From contig CAJUAE010000144.1 in assembly GCA_910583965.1 (NCBI GenBank), forward strand, positions 1 to 6,966: a stretch of 6,966 nucleotides of DNA, written 5' to 3'. Under the pieces are notes generated by a model that saw only the letters and a list, made by a program, of their open reading frames with translations, made no database searches and had not been told where the DNA came from. The first letter of the stretch is position 1; each line of letters starts with the position of its first letter. The DNA comes from an uncultured Lachnospiraceae bacterium (GTDB lineage: Bacteria; Bacillota; Clostridia; Lachnospirales; Lachnospiraceae). A program made the position numbers and the translations under genes. Of this stretch, positions 1 to 6,358 are shown in pieces.

Positions 1-399
1 TGTTTTCCTTGAACGGGAACGGTCAAAGAGACTGTCATCTATAATGAAGACATCCCTGCGGTTTTCATCTGTAAGGGGCTTCATAAAGCCATTGATAATT
101 CGGGCGGAAAGCAGTGTTGTAAAACGAAGCCAGTTGAGCCTTGGATTATTGAGGAAACGGTAAACTGTGTTTTTACAGAAAGAGCCGTCAAATACACCTG
201 TTTTCTTCTGTATATACATACTTCGATCCGAAAAAACGAGGCAGAACAGGTATCGAAACACTTCGATTACTGGGATTCCCTTCACTTTTTCGGCATTACA
301 TTTGAAAAGAAGCTGCCCGATTTGGAATTCTTTCATAAAATTTGAGACAGAATTGGAAATTTCATTTCCGTTTTCAACATTATGTGGTATACTTGACAT
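1..399 (-). CDS. IS4-type DDE transposase, N-terminal 133 codons, truncated by the window edge
   Basis: This is the N-terminal third or so of a transposase that would cut and rejoin the ends of its own insertion sequence. The minus strand is open for 133 codons from ATG at 399 to base 1 without a stop. Residues around 47-62 (FRYLFCLVFSDRSMY), 79-92 (VYRFLNNPRLNWLR) and 117-130 (VFIIDDSLFDRSRS) match the start of the IS4-type transposases common in Clostridia. The Asp pair in IIDD should hold the first catalytic Asp of the DDE triad. The start is set by AAGGAGA at 414-408, nine bases before the ATG. Another ATG at 404 is too close to that site and in another frame. No stop or frameshift is visible, so the gene may be intact beyond the edge. 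The exact subgroup is uncertain. Confidence 0.85.
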   Translation of the reverse strand, partial: MSSIPHNVENGNEISNSVSNFMKEFQIGQLLFKCNAEKVKGIPVIEVFRYLFCLVFSDRSMYIQKKTGVFDGSFCKNTVYRFLNNPRLNWLRFTTLLSARIINGFMKPLTDENRRDVFIIDDSLFDRSRSRKT

Positions 400-441
400 G
401 GCATAAATCTCCTTGCTGTGTAATTGTTTTAGGACAACTCA

Positions 442-462
442 ATTATACCACATGCAAGTGGT
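442..462 (-). promoter_or_regulatory. Extended -10 promoter of the transposase, inside a short palindrome
   Basis: On the minus strand a perfect TATAAT (447-442) is preceded by TGG (450-448), an extended -10. No good -35 is seen at 16-18 bp, which fits an extended -10 promoter. Transcription would start near 435, about 20 bases ahead of the AAGGAGA ribosome binding site. The arms ACCAC (447-451) and GTGGT (458-462) form an inverted repeat with a six-base loop directly over the upstream part of this promoter. It could be a protein-binding site or chance. Confidence 0.5.
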
Positions 463-530
463 CTATGCCTTTTTTATGGACTAAAGTATTGATTTTTCAA
501 GGTTCAGCACACAAAAATGGTGTGGGAAAT

Positions 531-946
531 TTGAGTTATTTATTACTAAGAGTTGTAATTAAGACAGCCATATGATACAATAAATTATCTAAAATATGAA
601 ATTTTTATAGTCAATAATTAGGTTATTTTTCATAGACAACGTCATTTAGTTAAGCTTTTCTTATTTAAAAATATAGTATAACACTATAAATGATTGTGAA
701 ACGGAATCGTGGAGGTTAGTTTGTAAATAGTAACAATATAGATAAAAAATTTCATTATATTCAAAAAGAACAGCAGGATTAAAAGTTAAATAAATTAGAT
801 AGGCGGAACTTGCAAAAAATATTGAAAGTACAAGTTTATATATAAATTGGATTGTTAAGAAAAAAGACAATATAGTCAAACGGACTTTTGTGTGGATGAT
901 GAAGGGGCTAAGATATTTTGTTGAAAGCGTCTATGTGAAAAGAGAA
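531..946. other. AT-rich intergenic stretch without a recognisable gene
   Basis: Between the insertion sequence and the GIY-YIG gene I find no convincing gene on either strand. Short open frames here have no ribosome binding site and no recognisable motifs. A six-base inverted repeat, TATAGT (672-677) and ACTATA (683-688), is present. A GGAGG at 711-715 is not followed by a usable start codon. An open stretch of 19 codons from ATG 896 to TGA 953-955 has no ribosome binding site. Confidence 0.6.
847..876 (+). promoter_or_regulatory. Possible promoter of the GIY-YIG gene
   Basis: TATAGT at 871-876 matches the -10 consensus at five of six positions. TTGGAT at 847-852, 18 bp upstream, is a poor -35 with only the TTG conserved. 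Transcription would begin near 883, leaving a leader of about 100 bases before the ATG at 981. Other AT-rich hexamers nearby (TATAAA at 841-846, TTGAAA at 822-827) have unsuitable spacing, so this is only the best of several weak candidates. Confidence 0.3.
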
Positions 947-980
947 AATGGCTGAAACATGGTCAGAAGGGAACACTATT

Positions 981-1862
981 ATGACATATGGTAAATCGAT
1001 AGAATTATTTTTGGTAAATGGTACTGCTGACAGTCTTACTATTGCAGAATTATCCAACTGGAATGGCAAGGCAATAAGAATCCCACGGATAGAAGTTGCT
1101 TCTTGCAGACGTAGCGACATCACGCAGGCTGGTGTATATTTTCTTTTTTGCAGGGATGAAATAGATGATTCTGACTCTGTCTATATAGGTGAGGCAGAAA
1201 ATGTAAAAGAACGGTTGCTTCAGCATATTAGGGATTACCAAACCGAAAAAGAAAAATATTATTGGAATACGGCTATTGCCTTTATTGGTCGGGATTTAAA
1301 CAAGGCGCATATAAGGTATCTTGAAAATCGTCTTGTTGAGATTGCGCGGGAATGCAACAGATACACTGTTCTTACAAAAAATACATATAAGAATACTGTG
1401 TTGAAAGAATCACAGATTGCAGCCATGGAAGAATTTATTGACAATATTAAAATTCTTATCAATACACTTGGCTATAAGGTATTGGAACCTTTTATTCAGA
1501 AGGTGTCAAATGAAGATATTATCGATTCCGATCTGCTGTATATTTCTATTGGTTCTGCTATGGCAACAGGTATGATAACGACAGAGGGATTTGTTGTTTT
1601 GAAGGGGAGTACAATTAATGAAAAGACATCAGCCAAATCCCTTAGTGCAGGTATGGCCAAGTTGCGAAGTAAGCATATGGCTAGCAATGCAGTTGATGGG
1701 TTTGTTACAGTGGAAAATATCTTGTTTTCAAGTGCATCGGCTGCCGCAGATTTTGTGCTTGGATATAGTGTCAGTGGTCCAAGAACATGGAAAACAAAAG
1801 AGGGGCGTTCGTTAAAAGAAATTGAAGATAATCAATCAGATACACAGATCAAACCTGAGTAG
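981..1862 (+). CDS. GIY-YIG nuclease-domain protein with C-terminal DUF4357
   Basis: A 293-residue protein expected to be a soluble, metal-dependent DNA endonuclease. The GIY-YIG domain spans about residues 48-130. It has GVY (51-53) and YIG (68-70), then Arg78 and His82 in the helix after YIG, and Glu115 in YLENRL as the expected metal ligand, so all core catalytic positions are present. The N-terminal 35 residues (ELSNWNGK...IPR) are typical of this subgroup. Residues about 203-280 match DUF4357: FVVLKGS, the FSSASAAADFVLG segment and a closing W-K-x-x-x-G-x-S-L. The start at 981 follows AGAAGGG with a nine-base gap. An in-frame ATG at 948 would add 11 residues but has only a weak purine stretch before it. 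The gene stands alone, with no methylase or restriction subunit beside it. A role in DNA defence or repair is possible for such proteins but is inference; the biological substrate is unknown. Confidence 0.88.
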   Translation: MTYGKSIELFLVNGTADSLTIAELSNWNGKAIRIPRIEVASCRRSDITQAGVYFLFCRDEIDDSDSVYIGEAENVKERLLQHIRDYQTEKEKYYWNTAIAFIGRDLNKAHIRYLENRLVEIARECNRYTVLTKNTYKNTVLKESQIAAMEEFIDNIKILINTLGYKVLEPFIQKVSNEDIIDSDLLYISIGSAMATGMITTEGFVVLKGSTINEKTSAKSLSAGMAKLRSKHMASNAVDGFVTVENILFSSASAAADFVLGYSVSGPRTWKTKEGRSLKEIEDNQSDTQIKPE

Positions 1863-1879
1863 AATAAAGAATTTCTTAT

Positions 1880-2060
1880 CCCACCATTTTGATTTCAGTA
1901 TTCGTTAAAGTGGGCAAGTAGTGTGAAATTAAAAATTCGTATATCCTGATTTGTACGCCCGAAAAAGTGGGTAGATGGGAATAGTGTGAAATGAAAATTT
2001 CACACATCCTGATTTGTACGCCCGCTGAAGCAGGCAGATGGGAGTTCGTGTGAAAATAAA
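1880..2060. repeat. Array of diverged 63-64 bp repeats with hairpins
   Basis: GTGTGAAA recurs at 1921, 1984 and 2048, spacings of 63 and 64 bp. The two central units share the identical 19-base core ATCCTGATTTGTACGCCCG (1943-1961 and 2006-2024), followed by similar G-rich tails ending in AGATGGGA. An older third unit lies upstream: GATTT (1891) and GTGGG (1910) are each 57 bp before their counterparts, with a 6-bp deletion afterwards. The last unit stops after its first dozen bases. Self-complementary parts include GTGTGAAAT/ATTTCACAC around a GAAA loop (1984-2005), an imperfect GCCCGC/GCAGGC around TGAA (2019-2034), and CCCAC/GTGGG (1880-1884 with 1910-1914). The array fills the gap between the GIY-YIG gene and the repressor promoter. 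It may be a dispersed intergenic repeat family; other copies cannot be seen here. Confidence 0.75.
1984..2005 (+). other. Perfect 9-bp hairpin with GAAA tetraloop inside the repeat array
   Basis: GTGTGAAAT (1984-1992) pairs fully with ATTTCACAC (1997-2005) around the four-base loop GAAA, a GNRA-type loop if transcribed rightward. The equivalent segment of the previous unit (1921-1942) differs at four right-arm positions. Three of these keep pairing as G-U wobbles in a rightward transcript, and one gives an A-A mismatch. No long T-tract follows, so it is not an ordinary Rho-independent terminator. Confidence 0.55.
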
Positions 2061-2080
2061 GCAAGTGGCAAACTAAAAAG

Positions 2081-2108
2081 CTTACAGATTTTTTAAAATG
2101 ATCATAAT
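2081..2108 (+). promoter_or_regulatory. Likely promoter of the LacI-family repressor gene
   Basis: CTTACA (2081-2086) and CATAAT (2103-2108) are separated by 16 bp and match the sigma-70-type consensus at four and five of six positions. Transcription would start near 2115, giving a leader of about 80 bases. A perfect TATAAT at 2171-2176 is the alternative, but it lacks a -35 and would start transcription inside the ribosome binding site, so it is less likely. Confidence 0.4.
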
Positions 2109-2118
2109 GAAAATGGTG

Positions 2119-2136
2119 CAAAAAGACGTTTTCATT
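2119..2136 (+). promoter_or_regulatory. Possible auto-operator upstream of the repressor gene
   Basis: Centred between 2127 and 2128 is an ACGT core whose right half, GTTTTCATT, matches eight of nine positions of the perfect operator half-site at 3336-3344. The left half matches six of nine. It lies just downstream of the likely transcription start, a position where a bound repressor could block its own gene. The segment CGTTTTCA also fits one half of a catabolite-responsive (CcpA) site, so either regulator could bind. AATGAAAA (2106-2113) and TTTTCATT (2129-2136) form an additional overlapping inverted repeat. Confidence 0.4.
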
Positions 2137-2194
2137 TTCTTGGAAAAAGAAACGTACTAGATTAGTAGTGTATAATGTTAGGAGAGTGATAGAC

Positions 2195-3214
2195 ATGGCA
2201 CCACAAAAGGTGACAATCAAAGATGTAGCGCGAGAGGCGGGAGTGTCTATCTCAACGGTATCAAATGCACTCAATGGTGTTGATGTGTTGCGGTCAGAGA
2301 CAAAACAGCATATTTTAGAGGTAGCAGAGCGGCTAAATTATGTGCCAAATCTCAATGGAAGAAATTTAAAATCTCAATACACGAAAGTAATTGGCCTTTT
2401 TCTTACGTCAATTAGAGGCACTTATTACAATATTCTTGCGGATGCTGTGTATCAGGAGTGCAAAAAACATGGCTATGAGTTGAATATATTTGTCAGTGAA
2501 CGTGCAGATAATATGATGGCAAACATTCTTGGAAAACGTATGGATGGTGCAATTATTTTGAACAAAGATATTGGCGAAAAGGAAACGATTCTTTTTCAGA
2601 AGACACAGACCCCAATTATATTTTTGGATAGAGAGTTACAGGGAGAACGAATGGCAAGTGTTGTTTTTGATTCTTATCATGAAGGCGAGATGGTAGCACA
2701 ATATTTATTTTCACTAGGACATCATACGTTTGCATATATCAATGGTAATGATGATAATTATGACAATATAAAACGCTTGCAAGGTTTTCAATCAGGGTTG
2801 ATGCAGGCAGGAATTCGGCTAGATGAGCAGTATATCATAGAGGGTGGATTTGAAAAGGAAATCGCATATGATTCTATGAGACAATTTTTGCAGTTGGGTA
2901 AACCGCTGCCAGAGGCAATATTTGCAGCAAATGATTTGAGTGCGATTGGTATAATGGAAGCACTGGCGGATAGTGGGATACAAGTGCCAAAACAGGTGAA
3001 TGTTGTTGGTTGTGATGATATTGAGATATCAAATTTTGTAAAACCATCACTCACAACGATGAGAACTTCCTTTGAAAAGCAAGGAACACTAGCGGTTAGG
3101 CATCTGATTGCTTTGATTACAGGTGATGAGAAGGGGAGTATCGATGTGTTGCAAGGTAAAATTATTCCGCGGGAATCGACATGTGTGAGAAGATTGCGGA
3201 ATTATAGAAGTTAG
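2195..3214 (+). CDS. LacI-family transcriptional repressor
   Basis: A 339-residue cytoplasmic DNA-binding regulator, the usual length for the family. The helix-turn-helix is at residues 7-28 (TIKDVAREAGVSISTVSNALNG). Residues about 50-62 form the hinge (NLNGRNLKSQ), with Gly in place of the usual Ala of the A-R-x-L motif. The rest is a periplasmic-binding-protein-like sugar sensor: VIGLFL after the hinge, FLDRE, a FDSYHEGEMVAQYL segment, FAANDLSAIG, and VVGCDDIEISNFVKPSLTT near the C terminus. The start at 2195 follows GGAG (2181-2184) with a ten-base gap. A GTG at 2168 would add nine residues without homology or ribosome binding site. The gene precedes a GH3 hydrolase in the same direction, with two palindromic operators between them. 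It most likely represses that gene until a sugar or oligosaccharide derived from the enzyme's substrate binds. The effector cannot be named from sequence. Confidence 0.93.
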   Translation: MAPQKVTIKDVAREAGVSISTVSNALNGVDVLRSETKQHILEVAERLNYVPNLNGRNLKSQYTKVIGLFLTSIRGTYYNILADAVYQECKKHGYELNIFVSERADNMMANILGKRMDGAIILNKDIGEKETILFQKTQTPIIFLDRELQGERMASVVFDSYHEGEMVAQYLFSLGHHTFAYINGNDDNYDNIKRLQGFQSGLMQAGIRLDEQYIIEGGFEKEIAYDSMRQFLQLGKPLPEAIFAANDLSAIGIMEALADSGIQVPKQVNVVGCDDIEISNFVKPSLTTMRTSFEKQGTLAVRHLIALITGDEKGSIDVLQGKIIPRESTCVRRLRNYRS

Positions 3215-3290
3215 TGGTGAAACTTTTCACAAATTTTATCTTGTTACTTTGACTATTTTATACAAAGACAAATAAAGTTAAAAAATAGGA

Positions 3291-3319
3291 TTGTAAAAAT
3301 GTTTTTATTGTGTTATGTT
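3291..3319 (+). promoter_or_regulatory. Possible upstream promoter of the GH3 gene
   Basis: TTGTAA (3291-3296) and TATGTT (3314-3319) have the ideal 17-bp spacing and match the consensus at four of six positions each. The weaker operator (3295-3309) lies between the two hexamers, and the perfect operator begins at the expected transcription start, so both could repress this promoter. A second arrangement further upstream, TTGACT (3249-3254) with TAAAGT (3273-3278), is also possible. Confidence 0.4.
3295..3309 (+). promoter_or_regulatory. Second, imperfect LacI-type operator
   Basis: The 15 bases AAAAATGTTTTTATT differ from the corresponding part of the perfect operator downstream only at the central C, here T. 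The centre (3300/3301) is exactly 35 bp from the centre of the perfect site, a little over three helical turns. Tandem sites like this could allow cooperative binding, but AT-richness makes partial matches easier, so the call rests mainly on the closeness to the neighbouring site. Confidence 0.55.
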
Positions 3320-3321
3320 AG

Positions 3322-3349
3322 TTGAAAATAAAAACGTTTTTATTATGCA
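3322..3349 (+). promoter_or_regulatory. Possible downstream promoter of the GH3 gene
   Basis: TTGAAA (3322-3327) is a good -35. TATGCA (3344-3349) at 16 bp is a poor -10. The perfect operator fills the spacer, which is classical for a repressed promoter. The layout TTG-hexamer followed by the operator repeats that of the upstream promoter 31 bp away. Only one of the two may be active; the sequence does not decide which. Confidence 0.33.
3327..3344 (+). promoter_or_regulatory. Perfect 18-bp palindromic LacI-type operator
   Basis: AATAAAAAC directly followed by its exact reverse complement GTTTTTATT, centred on CG between 3335 and 3336, is the form expected of a LacI-family operator. It lies 113 bp after the end of the repressor gene and 115 bp before the hydrolase start. 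It resembles a CcpA catabolite site but has A and T where the conserved outer G and C should be, so a dedicated operator of the neighbouring repressor is the better call. Confidence 0.72.
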
Positions 3350-3458
3350 TACATCTGTAACTGTACAAGTAGAAATACTTATAGAAAGGTATATAGGAGT
3401 GGTGGGTAGGAAACGTGAAACATAAATATGAAATTATAGAATTGCGAGGATAACAAAA

Positions 3459-6239
3459 ATGGAAATGAATCGGAATCAAGTTACATCAGAGCAAATTGTA
3501 AAATTGTGCAGAAAAGCTGCTGCGCAAGGAGCAGTACTTTTAAAAAATGATGATGCGGTGTTGCCACTTTTAACAAATGACCATGTGGCGGTGTTTGGAA
3601 GATGCCAGAAGGAATATTATAGAAGTGGTACAGGTTCGGGTGGGGCAGTGAATGTTCCTTATATTACAAACCTATTAGATGGTCTTAGAGACAATCATAT
3701 CAGTCTCAATGAGAAGTTGGTCAATTGCTATGAAAAGTGGATTGCAGAGCATCCGTTTGATAATGGAGATGGCGGATGGGCAAAAGAACCATGGTGCCAG
3801 CAGGAAATGCCTGTGTCAAAAGAGTTTGCTGCAAAGATAGCAAATACCTCTAATAAAGCAATTGTAGTGTTTGGAAGGACTGCTGGGGAGGACAAGGACA
3901 ATGCTGCTGAAGAAGGCAGCTACTATTTGACAAAGACAGAGCGAGAGGTACTAAACAATGTATGTGAAAGTTTTTTGGATGTAATTGTAGTGTTGAACGT
4001 TGCAAGTATTATTGATATGAGCTTTGTGCAGGATAACGCACATATTAAGGCCGTGGTATATGCGTGGCAAGGTGGTATGGAAGGCGGAAATGGGATTGCG
4101 GATGTGCTTGCAGGAAAAGAGACATTTCAGGGAAAGTTGACCGATACCATAGCAAAGAAGATTACAGATTACCCTTCTGATAAGAATCATGGTGGAAGGG
4201 AGAAAAATGTTTATCAAGAGGATATTTATGTTGGATATCGGTATTTTGAAACTTTTGCAAAGGAGTCTGTGCTTTATCCATTTGGATATGGTCTTTCCTA
4301 TACAGAATTTTTAATATCTGACAGTACAATCAAAATAAATGGAAGTGATTCTGAGACTACATTTTTGTTTACTTGCAAAGTGAAAAACATCGGAACAAAA
4401 TACAGCGGGCGTGAGACAGTACAGCTATATGTGGAAGGTCCGCAAGGAAAAATGGGAAGACCTGTGCGAGAGCTGGTTGGATTTGCTAAAACACATAGTT
4501 TGAATTGTTCTGAGGAAGAAAGATTGCAGTTTAAGATTCCTGTATATAGAATTGCCTCATATGACGATAGCGGTGTTAGTGGATATTCAAATGCCTATGT
4601 GCTTGAGTCTGGAAAATATCATTTTTATGTAGGAACTAATGTGCGAGATACAGAGGAAGTGCCAGTGGATGGAAAAGATGGCTGGTTACTCAAAGATACA
4701 CTTTTAATTGAACAGTGTGAGGAAGCATTAGCACCGATAGAGAATTTCGAGCGCATGTGTACTCTTGTGGAAAATGACGGGAAAATTCTTGTCAAATACG
4801 AATCGGCACCAACAAGAACGATAAATTTAAAAGAACGTATTGTGTCCAGATTGCCACAGATGATTCCATATACAGGTGACAAAGGATTGTTGTTAAAAGA
4901 TGTAGCAGAAGGAAATTGTACTATGGAGGAGTTTATCTCTCAGCTTTCTACGGAAGATTTGGCAACGATTGTAAGAGGAGAGGGTATGTGTAGTATCAAA
5001 GTTACACCAGGGACGGCTGCTGCGTTTGGAGGAGTGTCAGACATGCTGTACCGCTATAGTATTCCCGTGGGCTGTTGTGCAGATGGACCATCTGGAATTC
5101 GCTTGGATAATGGTGCACATGCCACACAAGTTCCGATTGGAACACTGCTTGCATGTACTTGGGATGAAGAAATTACGGAAGATCTGTTTGCTTGTGTTGG
5201 TGAGGAGTTGGTACAAAATCAGGTTGACACGCTTTTGGGACCCGGAATTAATATTCACAGACATCCATTAAACGGTAGAAATTTTGAATATTTTTCAGAA
5301 GATCCATTTTTGACAGGAAAAATTGCGGCGGCTGTGGTGCGTGGAATCGCAAAAAAAGGCGTACATGCGACAATCAAACATTTTGCTTGTAATTCGCAGG
5401 AGACAGGAAGGCATATTGTCAATGCGATAGTCTCTCAAAGAGCACTGCGGGAAATCTATTTAAAAGCATTTGAGATTGCTGTGAAAGAGGGAAAGGCACA
5501 GTCGATAATGACTTCGTACAATCCTATTAATGGTTTTTGGACAGCATCGGCATATGATTTGAATACCACGATTTTAAGAAAAGAGTGGGGATATGAAGGA
5601 ATCGTTATGACGGATTGGTGGGCCAATATCAATGATGTTGTGGAAGGAGGAGAAGGTTCTAAACAACGCACAGCTGATATGGTGAGAGCACAGAATGATA
5701 TTTATATGGTGGTGAATAACAATGGTGCAGAAATTAATGCGTTTGGTGATGATTCTGTTGAGGCACTTGACACAGGAAGGCTTACCGTTGGAGAGTTGCA
5801 AAGAAGTGCAATGAATATCTGTCGCTTTTTAATGAAAACTCCTGCATTTGGACGAGAAGGAAATGGTGTTGTAAAGATTCCACTGATAAAAGCGTTTAAT
5901 ATGGATAGATATAAAGAAAACGCATTGGACGACAATAACAGAATTGTTTGGAATACTACTGTGGAGACAGAGAAGTGTTTTGTGATTAAGACGGCAGGAA
6001 ATTATGATGTGATTGTGCAGATAATGTGTGAGGAGACAAATCAGGCGCAGTGTGTTTGCAAAGCGGTTCTCAATGGGGAGGAGTTAACTACATTTCAGAC
6101 CAATGGTACGAGTGGAAGATGGATACAACAAAAGCTTCTGCGTGTGGAATTAGAAGCTGGATATTATCAGATGAAGTTGTTATTCCTAAAACCGGGTATG
6201 CAAATTGATTACATGGAATTTCGAGCATGCACTAAGTAA
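3459..6239 (+). CDS. Domain-permuted family 3 glycoside hydrolase (beta-glucosidase type)
   Basis: A 926-residue retaining exo-glycosidase that removes sugars from the ends of beta-linked oligosaccharides. Domain order is the reverse of usual GH3. Residues about 10-240 are the alpha/beta sandwich (AVFGRCQ, GTGSGG), 280-400 a fibronectin-III-like domain (YPFGYGLSYTEF at 273-284 is the usual junction), and 485-795 the TIM barrel. The barrel carries ADGPSGIR (541-548), GRNFEYFSEDP (606-616), Lys640-His641, SYNPING (686-692) and the nucleophile Asp719 in GIVMTDW. Glu144 in RTAGEDKD is the best guess for the acid/base. A C-terminal beta-rich tail (about 825-926) resembles a CBM6/35-type module. 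There is no signal peptide, so it acts in the cytoplasm on imported oligosaccharides. Butyrivibrio and Ruminococcus beta-glucosidases share this permuted order. The start follows GAGGA (3446-3450) with an eight-base gap. Substrate could be a gluco-, xylo- or other beta-glycoside. It follows the LacI gene and its operators and ends at a terminator. Confidence 0.93.
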   Translation: MEMNRNQVTSEQIVKLCRKAAAQGAVLLKNDDAVLPLLTNDHVAVFGRCQKEYYRSGTGSGGAVNVPYITNLLDGLRDNHISLNEKLVNCYEKWIAEHPFDNGDGGWAKEPWCQQEMPVSKEFAAKIANTSNKAIVVFGRTAGEDKDNAAEEGSYYLTKTEREVLNNVCESFLDVIVVLNVASIIDMSFVQDNAHIKAVVYAWQGGMEGGNGIADVLAGKETFQGKLTDTIAKKITDYPSDKNHGGREKNVYQEDIYVGYRYFETFAKESVLYPFGYGLSYTEFLISDSTIKINGSDSETTFLFTCKVKNIGTKYSGRETVQLYVEGPQGKMGRPVRELVGFAKTHSLNCSEEERLQFKIPVYRIASYDDSGVSGYSNAYVLESGKYHFYVGTNVRDTEEVPVDGKDGWLLKDTLLIEQCEEALAPIENFERMCTLVENDGKILVKYESAPTRTINLKERIVSRLPQMIPYTGDKGLLLKDVAEGNCTMEEFISQLSTEDLATIVRGEGMCSIKVTPGTAAAFGGVSDMLYRYSIPVGCCADGPSGIRLDNGAHATQVPIGTLLACTWDEEITEDLFACVGEELVQNQVDTLLGPGINIHRHPLNGRNFEYFSEDPFLTGKIAAAVVRGIAKKGVHATIKHFACNSQETGRHIVNAIVSQRALREIYLKAFEIAVKEGKAQSIMTSYNPINGFWTASAYDLNTTILRKEWGYEGIVMTDWWANINDVVEGGEGSKQRTADMVRAQNDIYMVVNNNGAEINAFGDDSVEALDTGRLTVGELQRSAMNICRFLMKTPAFGREGNGVVKIPLIKAFNMDRYKENALDDNNRIVWNTTVETEKCFVIKTAGNYDVIVQIMCEETNQAQCVCKAVLNGEELTTFQTNGTSGRWIQQKLLRVELEAGYYQMKLLFLKPGMQIDYMEFRACTK

Positions 6240-6245
6240 AAAAGG

Positions 6246-6291
6246 AAAAATCAAGTGGGAAAAATAAAATTGTTTTCCACTTGATTTTTTT
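6246..6291 (+). terminator. Rho-independent terminator of the GH3 gene
   Basis: AAAAATCAAGTGG (6246-6258) pairs perfectly over 13 bp with CCACTTGATTTTT (6277-6289), with further GAAAA/TTTT pairing inside the loop and a run of seven Ts (6285-6291). It begins seven bases after the stop codon. An A-tract on the left side would let it also stop leftward transcription. Confidence 0.88.
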
Positions 6292-6358
6292 ATAAAGCTA
6301 CTATTGTAAATATATATAATTTGCTATAAAATGATTTTAGGGAATTTTCATTTTTGGC

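Larger units (their letters stand above)
1..530 (-). mobile_element. Insertion sequence end, IS4-type (left part outside window)
   Basis: This is the promoter-proximal end of an insertion sequence whose transposase reads leftward out of the window. The coding part is clear. The outer boundary is not: only one end is visible, so the terminal inverted repeat cannot be matched. The right limit is a guess based on where the transposase promoter region gives way to very AT-rich DNA, somewhere between about 480 and 570. A small inverted repeat, CACAC (508-512) and GTGTG (520-524), lies near the presumed end. No target-site duplication can be identified. Confidence 0.65.

Noticed and set aside
896..955. 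Small open frame of 19 codons overlapping the alternative upstream start of the GIY-YIG gene
   Set aside because: No ribosome binding site and no recognisable family; too short to support.
2168..2176. TATAAT at 2171-2176 as the repressor promoter and GTG 2168 as its start
   Set aside because: No -35 at a workable distance, and transcription would begin inside the GGAG site; the GTG has no ribosome binding site and adds residues not typical of the family.
1876..2274. Minus-strand open frame of 132 codons across the repeat array and into the repressor gene
   Set aside because: It starts at TTG inside the helix-turn-helix coding region, has no ribosome binding site, and its only striking content is the DNA repeats. 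It is discussed as a property of the array, not called as a gene.
3217..3230. GTGAA/TTCAC hairpin after the repressor stop codon as a terminator
   Set aside because: The stem is only five to six base pairs, AT-rich, and lacks a T-tract, so termination here is not supported.
3415..3453. Possible 12-residue leader peptide (GTG start) ending at the GH3 ribosome binding site
   Set aside because: The AGGA before it is only three bases from the GTG and the other GGAG is 15 bases away, so initiation is unlikely; it is short enough to occur by chance.
3441..3461. Resemblance to the E. coli lac operator just before the GH3 start (AATTGCGAGGATAACAA)
   Set aside because: It lacks bases needed for the lacO symmetry, is not palindromic, and is explained by the GAGGA ribosome binding site. 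The true operator candidates lie 100 bp upstream.
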